Part shown: positions 25,291-34,282 of the stretch, one piece after another
Position numbering within the stretch: position 1 is the first letter of the stretch
Layout: each line of letters begins with the position of its first letter
NCBI GenBank assembly: GCA_021737785.1
Contig: JAIPDI010000005.1
Coordinates: 1-64,000, forward strand
Direction: 5' to 3'
DNA length: 64,000 nt
Source: Deltaproteobacteria bacterium
GTDB lineage: Bacteria > Desulfobacterota > DSM-4660 > Desulfatiglandales > Desulfatiglandaceae
Program-made: the position numbers and the translations under genes
The notes under the pieces: model-generated
Database searches by the model: none
Seen by the model: only the letters and a program-made list of their open reading frames with translations
Told to the model about the DNA's origin: nothing

Positions 25291-25538
25291 GGCAGCTCCT
25301 CCACATCGGTGCTGTCTGCAATGGATTCCGCCATTCTGTGCTGTTCTTCCGATACCTCCGGGTCGTCATAGACCTTGTTGATCTGATCGATCAGGTCCTG
25401 TTCCTTTATTTTTCTAAGTTTATCCGAAAGGGCCTCGGTCACGACATGGCTGAGCTTGACATCATACCTCACGGAAAGCTCCCTGATCTCTTTGTAGATC
25501 TCCCTTGGAATCGTCACGCTTACCTTTGCGTACCCCAT
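25284..25538 (-). CDS. ribbon-helix-helix antitoxin partner of MazF
   Basis: 84 residues from the ATG at 25538, which has a perfect AGGAGG 8 bases upstream (a longer frame adds nine residues without support). The N-terminal YAKVSVTIPREIYKEIREL is a ribbon-helix-helix DNA-binding domain; the acidic C-terminus (YDDPEVSEEQHRMAESIA) would wrap around and block MazF. It likely represses its own operon. The antitoxin is of the CopG/RHH kind rather than the AbrB-like MazE of E. coli, a common mix-and-match. Confidence 0.88.
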   Translation of the reverse strand: MGYAKVSVTIPREIYKEIRELSVRYDVKLSHVVTEALSDKLRKIKEQDLIDQINKVYDDPEVSEEQHRMAESIADSTDVEELPW

Positions 25539-25590
25539 GTGTGATCCTCCTTGTAATCCTACCATTAACCCTGTTCAGTGCCTGAACGAA

Positions 25591-25610
25591 AATCACGCCT
25601 TGGCGTGATT
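25591..25610 (-). terminator. intrinsic terminator-like hairpin (minus strand)
   Basis: On the minus strand AATCACGCC-AA-GGCGTGATT is a perfect 9-base stem followed by TTCGTT. It lies between the HEAT membrane gene and mazE and would isolate the two. The same hairpin recurs at 38894-38913. Confidence 0.5.
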
Positions 25611-25650
25611 CAGGCACAATTGAATATTCAAGAATTGAAAATTGAAAATT

Positions 25651-25783
25651 GATGGCCTCGTAAAAAGTCAGGAAATGCCATTTTTCGTCATTCCGGCGAA
25701 AGCCGGAATCCAGTAAACTCAATCGCTTATAAGAACCCTGGACCCCGTTTTTCAACGGGGTGACGACTTTTTACGAATCCATC
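25651..25783. mobile_element. MITE-like palindromic element, copy 2
   Basis: Ends GATGGCCTCGTAAAAAGTC (25651-25669) and GACTTTTTACGAATCCATC (25765-25783) are inverted with two mismatches. The inside matches 21172-21316 over most of its length. AAAATT directly flanks both ends (25645-25650 and 25784-25789), a possible target duplication. It is inserted in the dispersed repeat that is uninterrupted at 38885-39018. Confidence 0.78.
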
Positions 25784-25867
25784 AAAATTGATGGAACAAC
25801 ATTTACATTAACAGAACCTCTTCTCATATTTCACTCTTTCTTGATTTTCGGGGTTTCCGTTTGGGTA

Positions 25868-27478
25868 CTATTTATATGCTTCCATGAGAGGATTGTCAAT
25901 CCGATTATTTGCCTGCTTCAATCCTCCCTGACGCCATCCCAATTCCTTCAATGCCCGGTAGGCATACCACTGGGGGTACCAGTGGTCCGAGGTTTGGATC
26001 CGATTCAGGATTTCTGGTATGGCACGTGGATCTCCTCTCCGGCCCAGGGACTGAAAGGCCATGCATACCACCGAAGGAGAGGGGTCATCGAGGAGACGCA
26101 ACAGGTCCTCATGGGTTTCGGGGCCCCGGTTGACGCTCAGGGCCTTTGCCAGCCAGTAGCGCTCCGGGATGTGAGGGCTTGCCAACATCCTCTGATAGGA
26201 AGGAAAACCGGAAACGTCCATCCGTTTCTGTCGGATCGTCTTCAGGCCGGCAACCCTCTCCTGCCAGCGGCCGGATGTGAGCAACCTGTCCGGATGACCC
26301 TTTTCAGTGTCTCCCCCGCTGCCGGACCAAAGAGGCATCAGCAGCAAAATGCCGGATAAGACACACAGGACAACGGCCGTCCCGACGGCGGTTCCGGGAC
26401 CGACGCACCGGGTTAACGGGAAAAGGAGAATGCTGTACAGGAAGAGATAGAGGGTCACAGGAAATCCCATCAGGAGGCTGTAATAGGTGAATTGACGGAA
26501 AAAGGGGTATCTGTCTGTTTCCAGGGAAAACCGCCTCAAACCCTTTGCCGGGGCCGCCAGGAAATCCCGGGGAGTGGTCCGGAGGATTGCCTCCCCTTTG
26601 TTCTCGAATATCAGGTCCCCCCCCGATTCGCTGATCTTGAGGTCAACCTCCTCCTTTCCTTCCATCGGGAGGTAGTCGTGGCGGAGCAGTTTTGCTTGCA
26701 ACAAGGCTTTCAATGGTTTTTTTTCGATGGAATCCAGGGAGGCGGTCTTGAGTAATTTCTGGTCCAGCGATTTGAAGACCTCCGCAGGATAGAGGGTATA
26801 TCGGTAATAGAAGTCGTTTATCTTTGCGCCGAAGGCATTGGAGAGGAGGAGCCTGTCCCTGAAATCCAGAAAAATGTCATTGTTCAGCTGGGGCGCCCAA
26901 AGAGAGGCCAACAGGATAATGGCCGTGAGATGAACCAGGGCGGAAGGCCAGCCAGTTCCCGGTCCCTGCAGGGGCATTTGTCTCAGTGTGATCCAGAAGA
27001 CCACGGCCGGTATTACGGCAAAGTAGGCGGTTGCCATGGGGGAAATGCCTTTCCAATTCACCGCGACAATGGCTCCGGCCCACACCAGAAGGAGGGGAAC
27101 CAGGGAAAGGGGGTTGCGGGAAAAGCCCCGGTCCCAGACCCAGGCCGCGGCAAAGGAGAGGAGGGAGATACCGGCGCCTGTGCTCAGGGTAAAGAAGAGC
27201 CCGCCGTAAACCGCCGGGATCGGTTCCCGTAGATGCTCCATGGTCTGTTGGTTGGGGATGGGGAGATAGCCGGCCTGAGCAATGGCCGAAAGGGAATTGT
27301 AGAGGGAGATGTTGGAGAGATAGACCTGGAGGGCGGCGATGATCTGTGCCGTCAGGAGACCGGCCAGAAGGGCCGCGGCAGGATAACAGGTTGTCTGCCA
27401 TGGGTAAGGTCGAAGCAAGTTGTCCCGGCTCCTGTGGATGATGGCCTCGCGAAAGGACGAAAAGGACCCAAATGACAT
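25868..27478 (-). CDS. multi-span membrane protein with C-terminal HEAT repeats
   Basis: 536 residues. About six hydrophobic segments lie in residues 30-210, a soluble stretch follows (about 215-335, FRDRLLLSNAFGAKIND and a beta-rich part), then two more spans near 345-400. The C-terminal about 130 residues are HEAT-like helical repeats, e.g. PERYWLAKALSVNRGPETHE and PSVVCMAFQSLGRRGDPRAI. I do not recognise a family. It is the last gene of the gspA-like to gspE run on this strand, 156 bases after gspE, in the place where gspF might be expected. Its link to secretion is only by position. Confidence 0.6.
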   Translation of the reverse strand: MSFGSFSSFREAIIHRSRDNLLRPYPWQTTCYPAAALLAGLLTAQIIAALQVYLSNISLYNSLSAIAQAGYLPIPNQQTMEHLREPIPAVYGGLFFTLSTGAGISLLSFAAAWVWDRGFSRNPLSLVPLLLVWAGAIVAVNWKGISPMATAYFAVIPAVVFWITLRQMPLQGPGTGWPSALVHLTAIILLASLWAPQLNNDIFLDFRDRLLLSNAFGAKINDFYYRYTLYPAEVFKSLDQKLLKTASLDSIEKKPLKALLQAKLLRHDYLPMEGKEEVDLKISESGGDLIFENKGEAILRTTPRDFLAAPAKGLRRFSLETDRYPFFRQFTYYSLLMGFPVTLYLFLYSILLFPLTRCVGPGTAVGTAVVLCVLSGILLLMPLWSGSGGDTEKGHPDRLLTSGRWQERVAGLKTIRQKRMDVSGFPSYQRMLASPHIPERYWLAKALSVNRGPETHEDLLRLLDDPSPSVVCMAFQSLGRRGDPRAIPEILNRIQTSDHWYPQWYAYRALKELGWRQGGLKQANNRIDNPLMEAYK

Positions 27479-27511
27479 AAGCCCCGTAATCCCTCAATTC
27501 CTGAATCCGAG

Positions 27512-27634
27512 CCAAGGCGCGGGGGGCAGGGCGCAGGGAGCAGGGAGCAGGGAGCAGGGGGCAGGGTGCCATCCAGTATCCAGTATCGAGTATCAAGTAT
27601 CGAGTATCCAGTATCCAGTATGCAGCATCCAGCA
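27512..27634. repeat. GGGAGCA and CCAGTAT short-period repeats
   Basis: Repeats of GCAGGGA/GCAGGGG followed by tandem ATCCAGT/ATCGAGT units. No coding potential; same class as 4604-4712 and 53606-53720. Confidence 0.7.
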
Positions 27635-29329
27635 TCACTGATACGTCACCCTGAACACCTCTTCGATGGTGGTGATCCCGTTCAATACCTTCTGGGCCCC
27701 GTCCTGACGCAGGGTCAACATCCCCTGTTCCACCGCCTTCTGCTTGATGGCATTGGAATCGGATGTTTTCAATATGAGGTTCCTGACCGGTTCGTCCAGG
27801 ATCATGAGTTCAAATATGCCGGTCCTCCCCTTGAATCCGGTGTCCAGACAGGACGGGCAGCCGCGTCCCCGGCAGATTTCTCTCCCTTGGGCCATCTCAG
27901 GGGGGATGCCGATGCTCTGAAGGGACTCTTGGTCGGGCGTATATGCCTCTTTGCAGTCCTTGCAGATGACCCGGACCAGCCGCTGAGCGAGGATGGCGGT
28001 CACCGAGGAGGTCACCAGGAAAGGCTCAATCCCCATGTCAACGAGCCGGGTCGTGGCGCTGGCCGAATCATTGGTGTGCAGCGTCGAAAAGACCAGGTGC
28101 CCGGTCAGGGCGGATTGTGTGGCGATTTCGGCGGTTTCCAGATCCCGTATCTCGCCCACCAGGATGACGTCCGGATCCTGCCGGACAATGGACCGGAGTC
28201 CTTTGGCAAAGGTGAGGTCGATCTTGGGGTTGACCTGGATCTGGCCGATGCCGTCAAGCTGGTATTCGATGGGGTCTTCGATGGTGATGATGTTGATATC
28301 CGTCGTATTGATGGTGGAGAGGGCCGCATAAAGGGTGGTGGTCTTGCCGCTGCCGGTGGGTCCGGTGACCAGAAGGATCCCGTGGGGCGACCGGATGAGC
28401 CGGTTGAACTGGTCCAGCCGGTCCGCCGGCATGCCGAGATCCGAGACGTTCAAGAGGATACTGGTCTTGTCGAGCAGTCGCAGGACCACCCGTTCGCCAA
28501 AGGCCACCGGGATGGTGGACACCCGGATGTCGATGCTCTTGTCGGCAATCCGGATCTCGATCCGGCCGTCCTGGGGGAGTCGCTTCTCGGCGATATTCAT
28601 CTTGGCCATGATCTTGATGCGGGAGATCAATGCCGATTGAATACGCTTGGGCGGGGAGAGCATGTCATAGAGGATCCCGTCCACCCGGTAGCGGATCTTG
28701 AGGGCGTGCTGGGAGTGCTCGATGTGAATATCGCTGGCCCTGGCCTTCACCGCCTGGGAGAGCATCAGGTTGACCAGCTTGACCACCGGGGCGTCGCTGG
28801 TGTCCTCCAGGAGGTCGCCGGTCTCCTGGATCTCGGAGAGGATCTGGCTGGTGTCCTCCCCGTGCATGTCCTCGATCACCTGTTCGGCGGAATCTCGGCT
28901 CATGTCATAGGCATAATTGATCACGGAGAGGATGTTCCCATAGGGGGAGAGGACGACCTCCGCTTCCTTCAGGGCCGGCAGACGCCTCAGGTCATCCAGG
29001 GGTTGAAAGAGAAGCGGGTCGCAGATGGCGATAACCGCGGCCCTGGGCGTAATAACAGGGGTCATTTTATGTTTTCTGAGAAACTGGATCGGGATGTCCT
29101 GGGTAAAGGACGTGTCGAGATCGGGCGACATGAGGGTCGGCAGGACCTGGATGTGGAACTGGGCCCCCAGGGCCTCCAGGAGTTCCATTTCGGTGACGGC
29201 GCCCTGCCGGATGAGGATCTCCCCGATCCGTCCCCCCTTTTCCGACTGGATCCGAAGGGCCTCCTCGAGGACCTGGCGGGTGAGGCCGGTGGTCTCCATC
29301 AATATTTCGCCGATTCGTCTGTGGTGCAT
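27635..29329 (-). CDS. gspE: type II secretion system ATPase GspE
   Basis: A hexameric cytoplasmic motor of 564 residues that drives pseudopilus assembly. The N-terminal MshEN domain is visible as RIGEILIRQGAVTEMELLEALG (residues about 34-55). Walker A is GPTGSGKTTTL with Lys329. The Asp box is IEDPIEYQLDG, Walker B is VILVGEIRDLETA, and the His box is LVFSTLHTND. Two CxxC pairs (CKDC and CPSC, about residues 453-488) form the zinc site that separates GspE/PilB from PilT. PilB of type IV pili is similar; co-location with gspD favours GspE. Confidence 0.9.
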   Translation of the reverse strand: MHHRRIGEILMETTGLTRQVLEEALRIQSEKGGRIGEILIRQGAVTEMELLEALGAQFHIQVLPTLMSPDLDTSFTQDIPIQFLRKHKMTPVITPRAAVIAICDPLLFQPLDDLRRLPALKEAEVVLSPYGNILSVINYAYDMSRDSAEQVIEDMHGEDTSQILSEIQETGDLLEDTSDAPVVKLVNLMLSQAVKARASDIHIEHSQHALKIRYRVDGILYDMLSPPKRIQSALISRIKIMAKMNIAEKRLPQDGRIEIRIADKSIDIRVSTIPVAFGERVVLRLLDKTSILLNVSDLGMPADRLDQFNRLIRSPHGILLVTGPTGSGKTTTLYAALSTINTTDINIITIEDPIEYQLDGIGQIQVNPKIDLTFAKGLRSIVRQDPDVILVGEIRDLETAEIATQSALTGHLVFSTLHTNDSASATTRLVDMGIEPFLVTSSVTAILAQRLVRVICKDCKEAYTPDQESLQSIGIPPEMAQGREICRGRGCPSCLDTGFKGRTGIFELMILDEPVRNLILKTSDSNAIKQKAVEQGMLTLRQDGAQKVLNGITTIEEVFRVTYQ

Positions 29330-29344
29330 GAAAATAGATTCCAG

Positions 29345-29464
29345 GGTTCAGAGGTCAGAGATCAGAGATCAGAAAAACCATAACCCATAACCCATAACCC
29401 ATAACCCATCAGCCATCAGCCATCAGCTATCAGCCATCAGCCATCAGCCATCAGCCATCAGCTA
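29345..29464. repeat. AACCCAT and CAGCCAT short-period tandem repeats
   Basis: CATAACC units (five) and then CATCAGC units (about eight) in tandem, between gspD and gspE. The CATCAGC part is the reverse complement of the 4480-4582 repeat core. Confidence 0.8.
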
Positions 29465-31612
29465 TTATTCCTTGTCCCCCATCGGAGCAGGCCTGGGGTC
29501 GGACCGTTTGTATAACTTGATGACCCCCTCCTTGATGGTTTCGATCTGGTCCTTTTTTTCCTGATAGACCTTTTTCGCTTCTTCGGGTTTCTGGATGATA
29601 TGGGGCGTCAGAAAAACAAAGAGGTTGGTCTTTTCAATCCTCTTGGAAGTGGATTTAAAGAGCCAACTGATGAGGGGCATATTTCCGAGACAGGGGACCT
29701 TATAGTCGATGTGGGTCGTTTCGTCGCCGATCAGACCCCCGATGACCACGGTGTTGGCGTCCTTTACCACAACCGTGGTCTGGGCCAGGCGTTTGTAGGT
29801 GGAGGGCCTGTCGCTGGTTTCCACGGTCTGGATCAATCTTGAGACTTCCTGGAAGATCTTGAGGCGGACAAAGCGCTCCTGGCTGATCTGAGGCGTTACC
29901 TTCATGGTCACGCCGACATCCTTGTATTCGTAATTGGTATAGTCCACTTCTGCCGCGGTTGTGTCTCTACTGGTGATATAGGGGATGTTTCTTCCCACCA
30001 TGATTTCGGCCTCTTCATTGTCGGTGGTGAGCAACTGGGGCGTGGAGAGGATGTTCACGTCCGTATCCTGCTGGTACGCGTGCGCCACAGCGGCCAGGTT
30101 CGGGAATTTGATGCCTGCGATTTCAATGGCTTCACCGATCACCCCCAATGAAAATCCTCTGGTCAGGGCGCCCTTGAGCACGCTGTTGGTGGTTTTGAAG
30201 CCGTCGCTGCTGGATCCGGCGAACACCCCTCCATCTTTTCCATCGTATGAAAAGGTCTTGATCCCCTCCCATTCCACGCCGAGGCTGAAGTCCTTCTCCA
30301 CGTTCACCTCCATGATGAGGGCCTCGATAAAGACCATCGACCTGGGGATGTCGAGTTTTTGAATCACCTCTTCCAGTACGAGGTAGTCATCCTTGTCGGC
30401 CATTATCACCAGGGAGTTGGTGGCCTTGTCGGCGACGATCCGGGCCTCCTTGGAAATCACCGGAGTCTTCCCCTTTTCCGTCTCGGCCGCCTGTTTGGAG
30501 GGGAGGGTGGTCAGCACCTTGGTCAGCTCCTCGGCATTGGCATGCTGCAGATAATAGACGCGGATGCTCCCTTCTCCCCGGGGCGTTTCCCTGTCCAGCA
30601 ACTTGACCAGCTCCCTGATCTTGAGGGTATCGTCTTCGGATGCCAAGAGGATAAGGGCGTTGGTCCTCTCGTCCGGGACGATCCGCACCTCGGATTCCAC
30701 CTGCTGGGGCGTCTTGGGCCTCCGCATGTCTCTCTGAAAGATGGTCTCGATGGATTTGGCCAGGGTGGCCGCCATGGCGTGGCGAAGGGGGATCACCGAT
30801 ATTTCCTCACCCACCCCCTCCACATCAATGGCCTTTGTAATGCGGAGGAGTCGTTCGATATTGGAGAGGACATCGGTCACGATCAGGGTTCGCGTGGCCG
30901 GGTAGGAGACAATCACACTGCTCTTGGATATCAGGGGGGTGAAGAGCTTTTTCAACTCTTCCGGGTCCGCATACCTGAGGGGGATCAACTGGGTGATCAC
31001 CTTATCTTCCGAACTCACGGCCTCGGCCCGCAGCCGGGTCTCCACACTCATGGATTTGGCGGTTACGGCCGGAACGATCTTAATAATGCTTCCCGCGGGC
31101 ACGGTGGCAAAGCCGTGCACCTCCAGTACCGATTCAAACACCCGATACGCCTCGTCGACCGATATTTTGGTGGGAGAGACGATGGTGACCTTTCCCTTTA
31201 CCGCGTTATCGATCACAAAGTTCTTCCCGGTCAGCTCGCTCATGAATTTGATGAAGACCGCCAGGTCCACATTGTCAAAATCGATGGTGACGTAAGGGTC
31301 GTCGAGCGGGTCACCGGCGGCCCCTCGGCTGTCAGGAATCGGGGCTGCCTCGGGCATACTGGCCTGCAAGGGCTGAGAACCGGCAGGAATGGGTTTTTCC
31401 GGCACAGGGGATTTCGGGGCCGGGTGCACGGAACCGGGTTTCTGAACCTGTTCCCCTCCTGTCCGGACACCTTCTCCGGCTGGAGATCGGTCAGAAGGCG
31501 CCACAGGCGTTATCCCCGCCTCCCCTGCAATCCGGGCGGCCCCGGCCGGTACGGCAGCCGTAACCAGCCATATGGCCGCCCACAGGATATATTTAAGATA
31601 GGTTGCGTTCAT
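29465..31612 (-). CDS. gspD: type II secretion system secretin GspD
   Basis: The outer-membrane secretin of the type II system (715 residues). Signal peptide YILWAAIWLVTAAVPAGAA; a Pro-rich linker (about 35-95) is unusual before N0. The N0 domain starts VTIDFDNVDLAVFIKFMSEL (about 108-127). N1-N3 follow, with repeats such as ADPEELKKLFTPLISKSS and ANAEELTKVLTTLPS. The secretin C-domain has VGRNIPYIT, VTPQISQERFVRLKIFQEVS, VIGGLIGDE and PLISWLFK. It sits between the TPR/GspB-like gene and gspE on the same strand. No gspC is in the window. Confidence 0.93.
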   Translation of the reverse strand: MNATYLKYILWAAIWLVTAAVPAGAARIAGEAGITPVAPSDRSPAGEGVRTGGEQVQKPGSVHPAPKSPVPEKPIPAGSQPLQASMPEAAPIPDSRGAAGDPLDDPYVTIDFDNVDLAVFIKFMSELTGKNFVIDNAVKGKVTIVSPTKISVDEAYRVFESVLEVHGFATVPAGSIIKIVPAVTAKSMSVETRLRAEAVSSEDKVITQLIPLRYADPEELKKLFTPLISKSSVIVSYPATRTLIVTDVLSNIERLLRITKAIDVEGVGEEISVIPLRHAMAATLAKSIETIFQRDMRRPKTPQQVESEVRIVPDERTNALILLASEDDTLKIRELVKLLDRETPRGEGSIRVYYLQHANAEELTKVLTTLPSKQAAETEKGKTPVISKEARIVADKATNSLVIMADKDDYLVLEEVIQKLDIPRSMVFIEALIMEVNVEKDFSLGVEWEGIKTFSYDGKDGGVFAGSSSDGFKTTNSVLKGALTRGFSLGVIGEAIEIAGIKFPNLAAVAHAYQQDTDVNILSTPQLLTTDNEEAEIMVGRNIPYITSRDTTAAEVDYTNYEYKDVGVTMKVTPQISQERFVRLKIFQEVSRLIQTVETSDRPSTYKRLAQTTVVVKDANTVVIGGLIGDETTHIDYKVPCLGNMPLISWLFKSTSKRIEKTNLFVFLTPHIIQKPEEAKKVYQEKKDQIETIKEGVIKLYKRSDPRPAPMGDKE

Positions 31613-31671
31613 GGTCGCGTATCGTGTTCCGGAGCAATGCCCCTTCCTCTATTTCCATGGTTACAGCTTAC

Positions 31672-31768
31672 CGGTTGCCCGTTGCTCATTGCTGGTTGCT
31701 GGTTGAGCGCTCACTTTCTCACCTTCTCACCTTCTCACCTTCTTGCCCTCTCACCCTCTCACCCTCGA
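31672..31768. repeat. TTGCTGG and CACCTTCT short-period repeats
   Basis: TTGCTCA/TTGCTGG units followed by CTCACCTT units, between gspD and the TPR gene. No open frame. Confidence 0.65.
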
Positions 31769-31769
31769 T

Positions 31770-32426
31770 CTAATCCACAATCTCCGCAAACCCCGGTGCA
31801 TTGCGCAGGTTTTCCAGATCCGCATCTTCCAGGGCCCATGCCTTGACCTGAGGATTCAGGGAGACCGCTCGTTTCAGGTATCTGATCCCTTGTTCCGCCT
31901 GATCCGTGAGGGCGAAGAGACACGCCAGATTGTAGCAGGGATCTACGTATCCCGGTTTCAGACGGAGGGCCTTTTCTAATCTGCTTCGGGCCTCCGGATA
32001 GTTTTTCTCGGTCATCAGGATAACGCCGAGGTTGTTCAATGCCGCCACATCGCCGGGATCCGCCTTGAGGGCCTTCATATAAAAAATCTTGGCCTCACTC
32101 AGCCGTCCGTCCCTGTGGTGCGCTTTTCCGGCTTGATAGAACGCATCAACATCTGCGGATTTACCCGGCACGGGGTCCGGGGCCCCACCTGCACGCGTCG
32201 GTTTCAAAGGGGCCTCTGGGGTTGCCCGGGGACCGCTTGAATCCAACCATGAATAGGCGATAAAAGCAAGAAAAAGGATGCCGAGCACCGCCGCAGCAAT
32301 CAACGCGGGTTTTGCAACAAGGCCCGACCCTTTTGAACGGGATGAGAGGGGGATCTCCTCATGCTTTTCGCTACGGTCGTCCCTTTCGGTCTGGGCCTTT
32401 TTCAATGCTTGATGGATGTAGCTCAT
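31770..32426 (-). CDS. TPR protein with GspB-like N-terminus
   Basis: 218 residues. The first residues, MSYIHQALKKAQTERDD, match the start of GspB/ExeB proteins (MSYILDALKKAE-like), followed by a single membrane span (about 37-57). The periplasmic part is three or so tetratricopeptide repeats instead of the usual GspB C-domain: FYMKALKADPGDVAALNNLG and SRLEKALRLKPGYVDPCYNL. With the ExeA-like ATPase encoded just upstream it could form a GspAB-like pair that helps seat the secretin in peptidoglycan. The fusion of a GspB-type anchor to TPRs is as read; the role is inference. Confidence 0.75.
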   Translation of the reverse strand: MSYIHQALKKAQTERDDRSEKHEEIPLSSRSKGSGLVAKPALIAAAVLGILFLAFIAYSWLDSSGPRATPEAPLKPTRAGGAPDPVPGKSADVDAFYQAGKAHHRDGRLSEAKIFYMKALKADPGDVAALNNLGVILMTEKNYPEARSRLEKALRLKPGYVDPCYNLACLFALTDQAEQGIRYLKRAVSLNPQVKAWALEDADLENLRNAPGFAEIVD

Positions 32427-32454
32427 AATGACACCAAGAATTGGGGGATTTCGT

Positions 32455-34035
32455 TCATTCCGTCATCTGAAACAGAAGGGCCATGGTCCTGGGGCCGACG
32501 ATCCCATCCGCATTCAGACCGAAGTCCTTCTGATACCTGACGACTTCCCTGTAGGTCTGCTCATTGAACACCCCGTCCTCCTCTATTGCATATCCGATCC
32601 GGTTCAGGAGCCGCTGGACCTTAAGGACCTCAGGGGAGATCATCCCTTTGTTCAGGTGCCGGTCACCCTCTTCATAGGGGTAGAGGAAGGAGACCTTTCC
32701 GCCCCAGTGCTTCAGGATAAATTCTCTGGAAACCGTCCGGGGGTTCCCTTCCCGGTCCAGGGCTACAGCGCCCCGGTCGGTTGTCCTGCTGAACAGGAGA
32801 TAGCGGGGTTGCGGCAGGGCAGGGGGGAAGGGACCGGCCACGGTCACCCGAAATGACTTCTTCAAAAGCGTAAAATATTCCGGCGCCAGGCTCAAGGAGA
32901 TCAGCCCCAGGTTGAGATCGCCCGTATCCGGAGTGATGTTTCCGTCCGGGCCATAGACCTTTCCCGGCCGGAGGCGGCTGTGGGCTCGAAACAGATCGAA
33001 CAGGCCGGTGAAGCTTGAACGTTCATCCAGGAACAGGGCGTCCGTTGTCTGTTCCACGGGCCTGGTCAAAGGGGGGGCCGTCACCGTTTCAGGAGGGAAA
33101 GCGGCATCCCGCCAGAGGCGCCAGCCGGCAAAGGCCGCAGTGATTACAAGCAACAGGAGGAGGACGATGGTCAGCCATCGGAGGCCGTATCCGGCTCGCG
33201 GTTCCGGCATCCGCCCGGCCCCTGAACCCCCGGACAGATCTTTGATGGCCTCTTTGATCATCCGGCGGGTAATGGTCTGCTTTTCATTGGCGTATGCAAT
33301 CAGGAGGGCCCGGTCGCAGACGGCGTTGATCCTTCTGGGGTTCCCCCGGCTGTACGCATAGATCGTGGTGAGGGCCCCTTTGGTAAACTTCAGATTTTCG
33401 CCCCCTCCCGCCACTGACAGTCGATGGCGGACATACCCCTTCAGGTCGGCCGCGTCCACGGGCTTGAGGTCGTATCGGACGGTAATCCGCTCATTCAACT
33501 GTCTCAGGGACGGCGCAGACAGGATGCCCTTCAACTCCGACTGACCCACCAGCACCACCTGGATCAGCTTGTCCTTCTCCGTCTCCAGGTTGGAAAGCAT
33601 CCGTATCTGTTCCAGGACCGGAGGGGAAAGATTCTGGGCCTCGTCCACCAAAAGGAGTGCATTACCGCCCTTTCCGAAGTTGTCCAGGAGGAACCGGTTG
33701 AGGGCATCAATGTAATCCTTCTTACTCTTTGCTTCAGGCCCCATCGGAATGCCGAACTCCTGGTTAATGGTCTCCAGGACCTCCATGTCGGAGATAAAGG
33801 AGCTGAAGATCAGGGCGCTCTTTGTATTCGGATCCAGATGGTCCAGGAGGGCCCGGCAGAGGGTGGTCTTTCCGGTGCCGATGCCTCCGGTAATGGCGAT
33901 AAACCCCCTCCTCTCATTGATTCCGTAGAGGAGATGGTCGAGGGCCTCCCTGTGATACCGGCTCAGATAGAGATATCTCGGGTCCGGCGTCAGATTGAAT
34001 GGATTTTCCTTAAAACCAAAAAAGGCGGTGTACAT
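32455..34035 (-). CDS. ExeA/GspA-like AAA+ ATPase with peptidoglycan-binding domain
   Basis: 526 residues. The N-terminal FFGFKENPFNLTPDPRYLYL (residues 5-24) is diagnostic for ExeA-type ATPases. Walker A is GGIGTGKTTL (Lys56) and Walker B is ALLLVDEAQNL. A membrane span lies near 285-305. The C-terminal about 70 residues form a PG_binding_1 domain (LLNRIGYAIEEDGVFNEQTY and FGLNADGIVGPRTM). ExeA uses ATP to help the secretin pass or assemble in peptidoglycan. I use the ATG at 34035; a TTG five codons earlier is possible. It heads the minus-strand secretion gene run. Confidence 0.88.
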   Translation of the reverse strand: MYTAFFGFKENPFNLTPDPRYLYLSRYHREALDHLLYGINERRGFIAITGGIGTGKTTLCRALLDHLDPNTKSALIFSSFISDMEVLETINQEFGIPMGPEAKSKKDYIDALNRFLLDNFGKGGNALLLVDEAQNLSPPVLEQIRMLSNLETEKDKLIQVVLVGQSELKGILSAPSLRQLNERITVRYDLKPVDAADLKGYVRHRLSVAGGGENLKFTKGALTTIYAYSRGNPRRINAVCDRALLIAYANEKQTITRRMIKEAIKDLSGGSGAGRMPEPRAGYGLRWLTIVLLLLLVITAAFAGWRLWRDAAFPPETVTAPPLTRPVEQTTDALFLDERSSFTGLFDLFRAHSRLRPGKVYGPDGNITPDTGDLNLGLISLSLAPEYFTLLKKSFRVTVAGPFPPALPQPRYLLFSRTTDRGAVALDREGNPRTVSREFILKHWGGKVSFLYPYEEGDRHLNKGMISPEVLKVQRLLNRIGYAIEEDGVFNEQTYREVVRYQKDFGLNADGIVGPRTMALLFQMTE

Positions 34036-34282
34036 GGGTGCAAGACGCAAGGGTCAACTTAAAGGATTTGCGCGAAACAGCTTCTCCCTTTTCAGGGAGC
34101 AATACATCCCGTGATGCCGGGCATCCGGGCAGTCGATTCTCAAGGGCCGCGACACGATGAGAGCATACGCGAAGTCACCGGAAACATCAATCGTAGATTT
34201 GACCCGGACCGGGGGCTCAAGGCCGTGGTTTCAGGACAGGCGTTTTATGACACAGGGATATTGACAGGTATGGCGGCGCGGC

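Larger units (their letters stand above)
25583..25870. repeat. two-part dispersed repeat, copy A, interrupted by a MITE-like element
   Basis: 25583-25653 and 25809-25870 match 38885-38956 and 38957-39018 nearly base for base, but here they are split by about 155 bases containing the element at 25651-25783. The right part reaches into the stop codon of the following minus-strand gene. Confidence 0.8.

Noticed and set aside
27566-29383. 605-residue plus-strand open frame over gspE
   Set aside because: Antisense shadow; gspE has all its motifs on the other strand and this translation shows none.
30359-31846. 495-residue plus-strand open frame over gspD
   Set aside because: Antisense shadow of the secretin, and it runs on into tandem repeat DNA.
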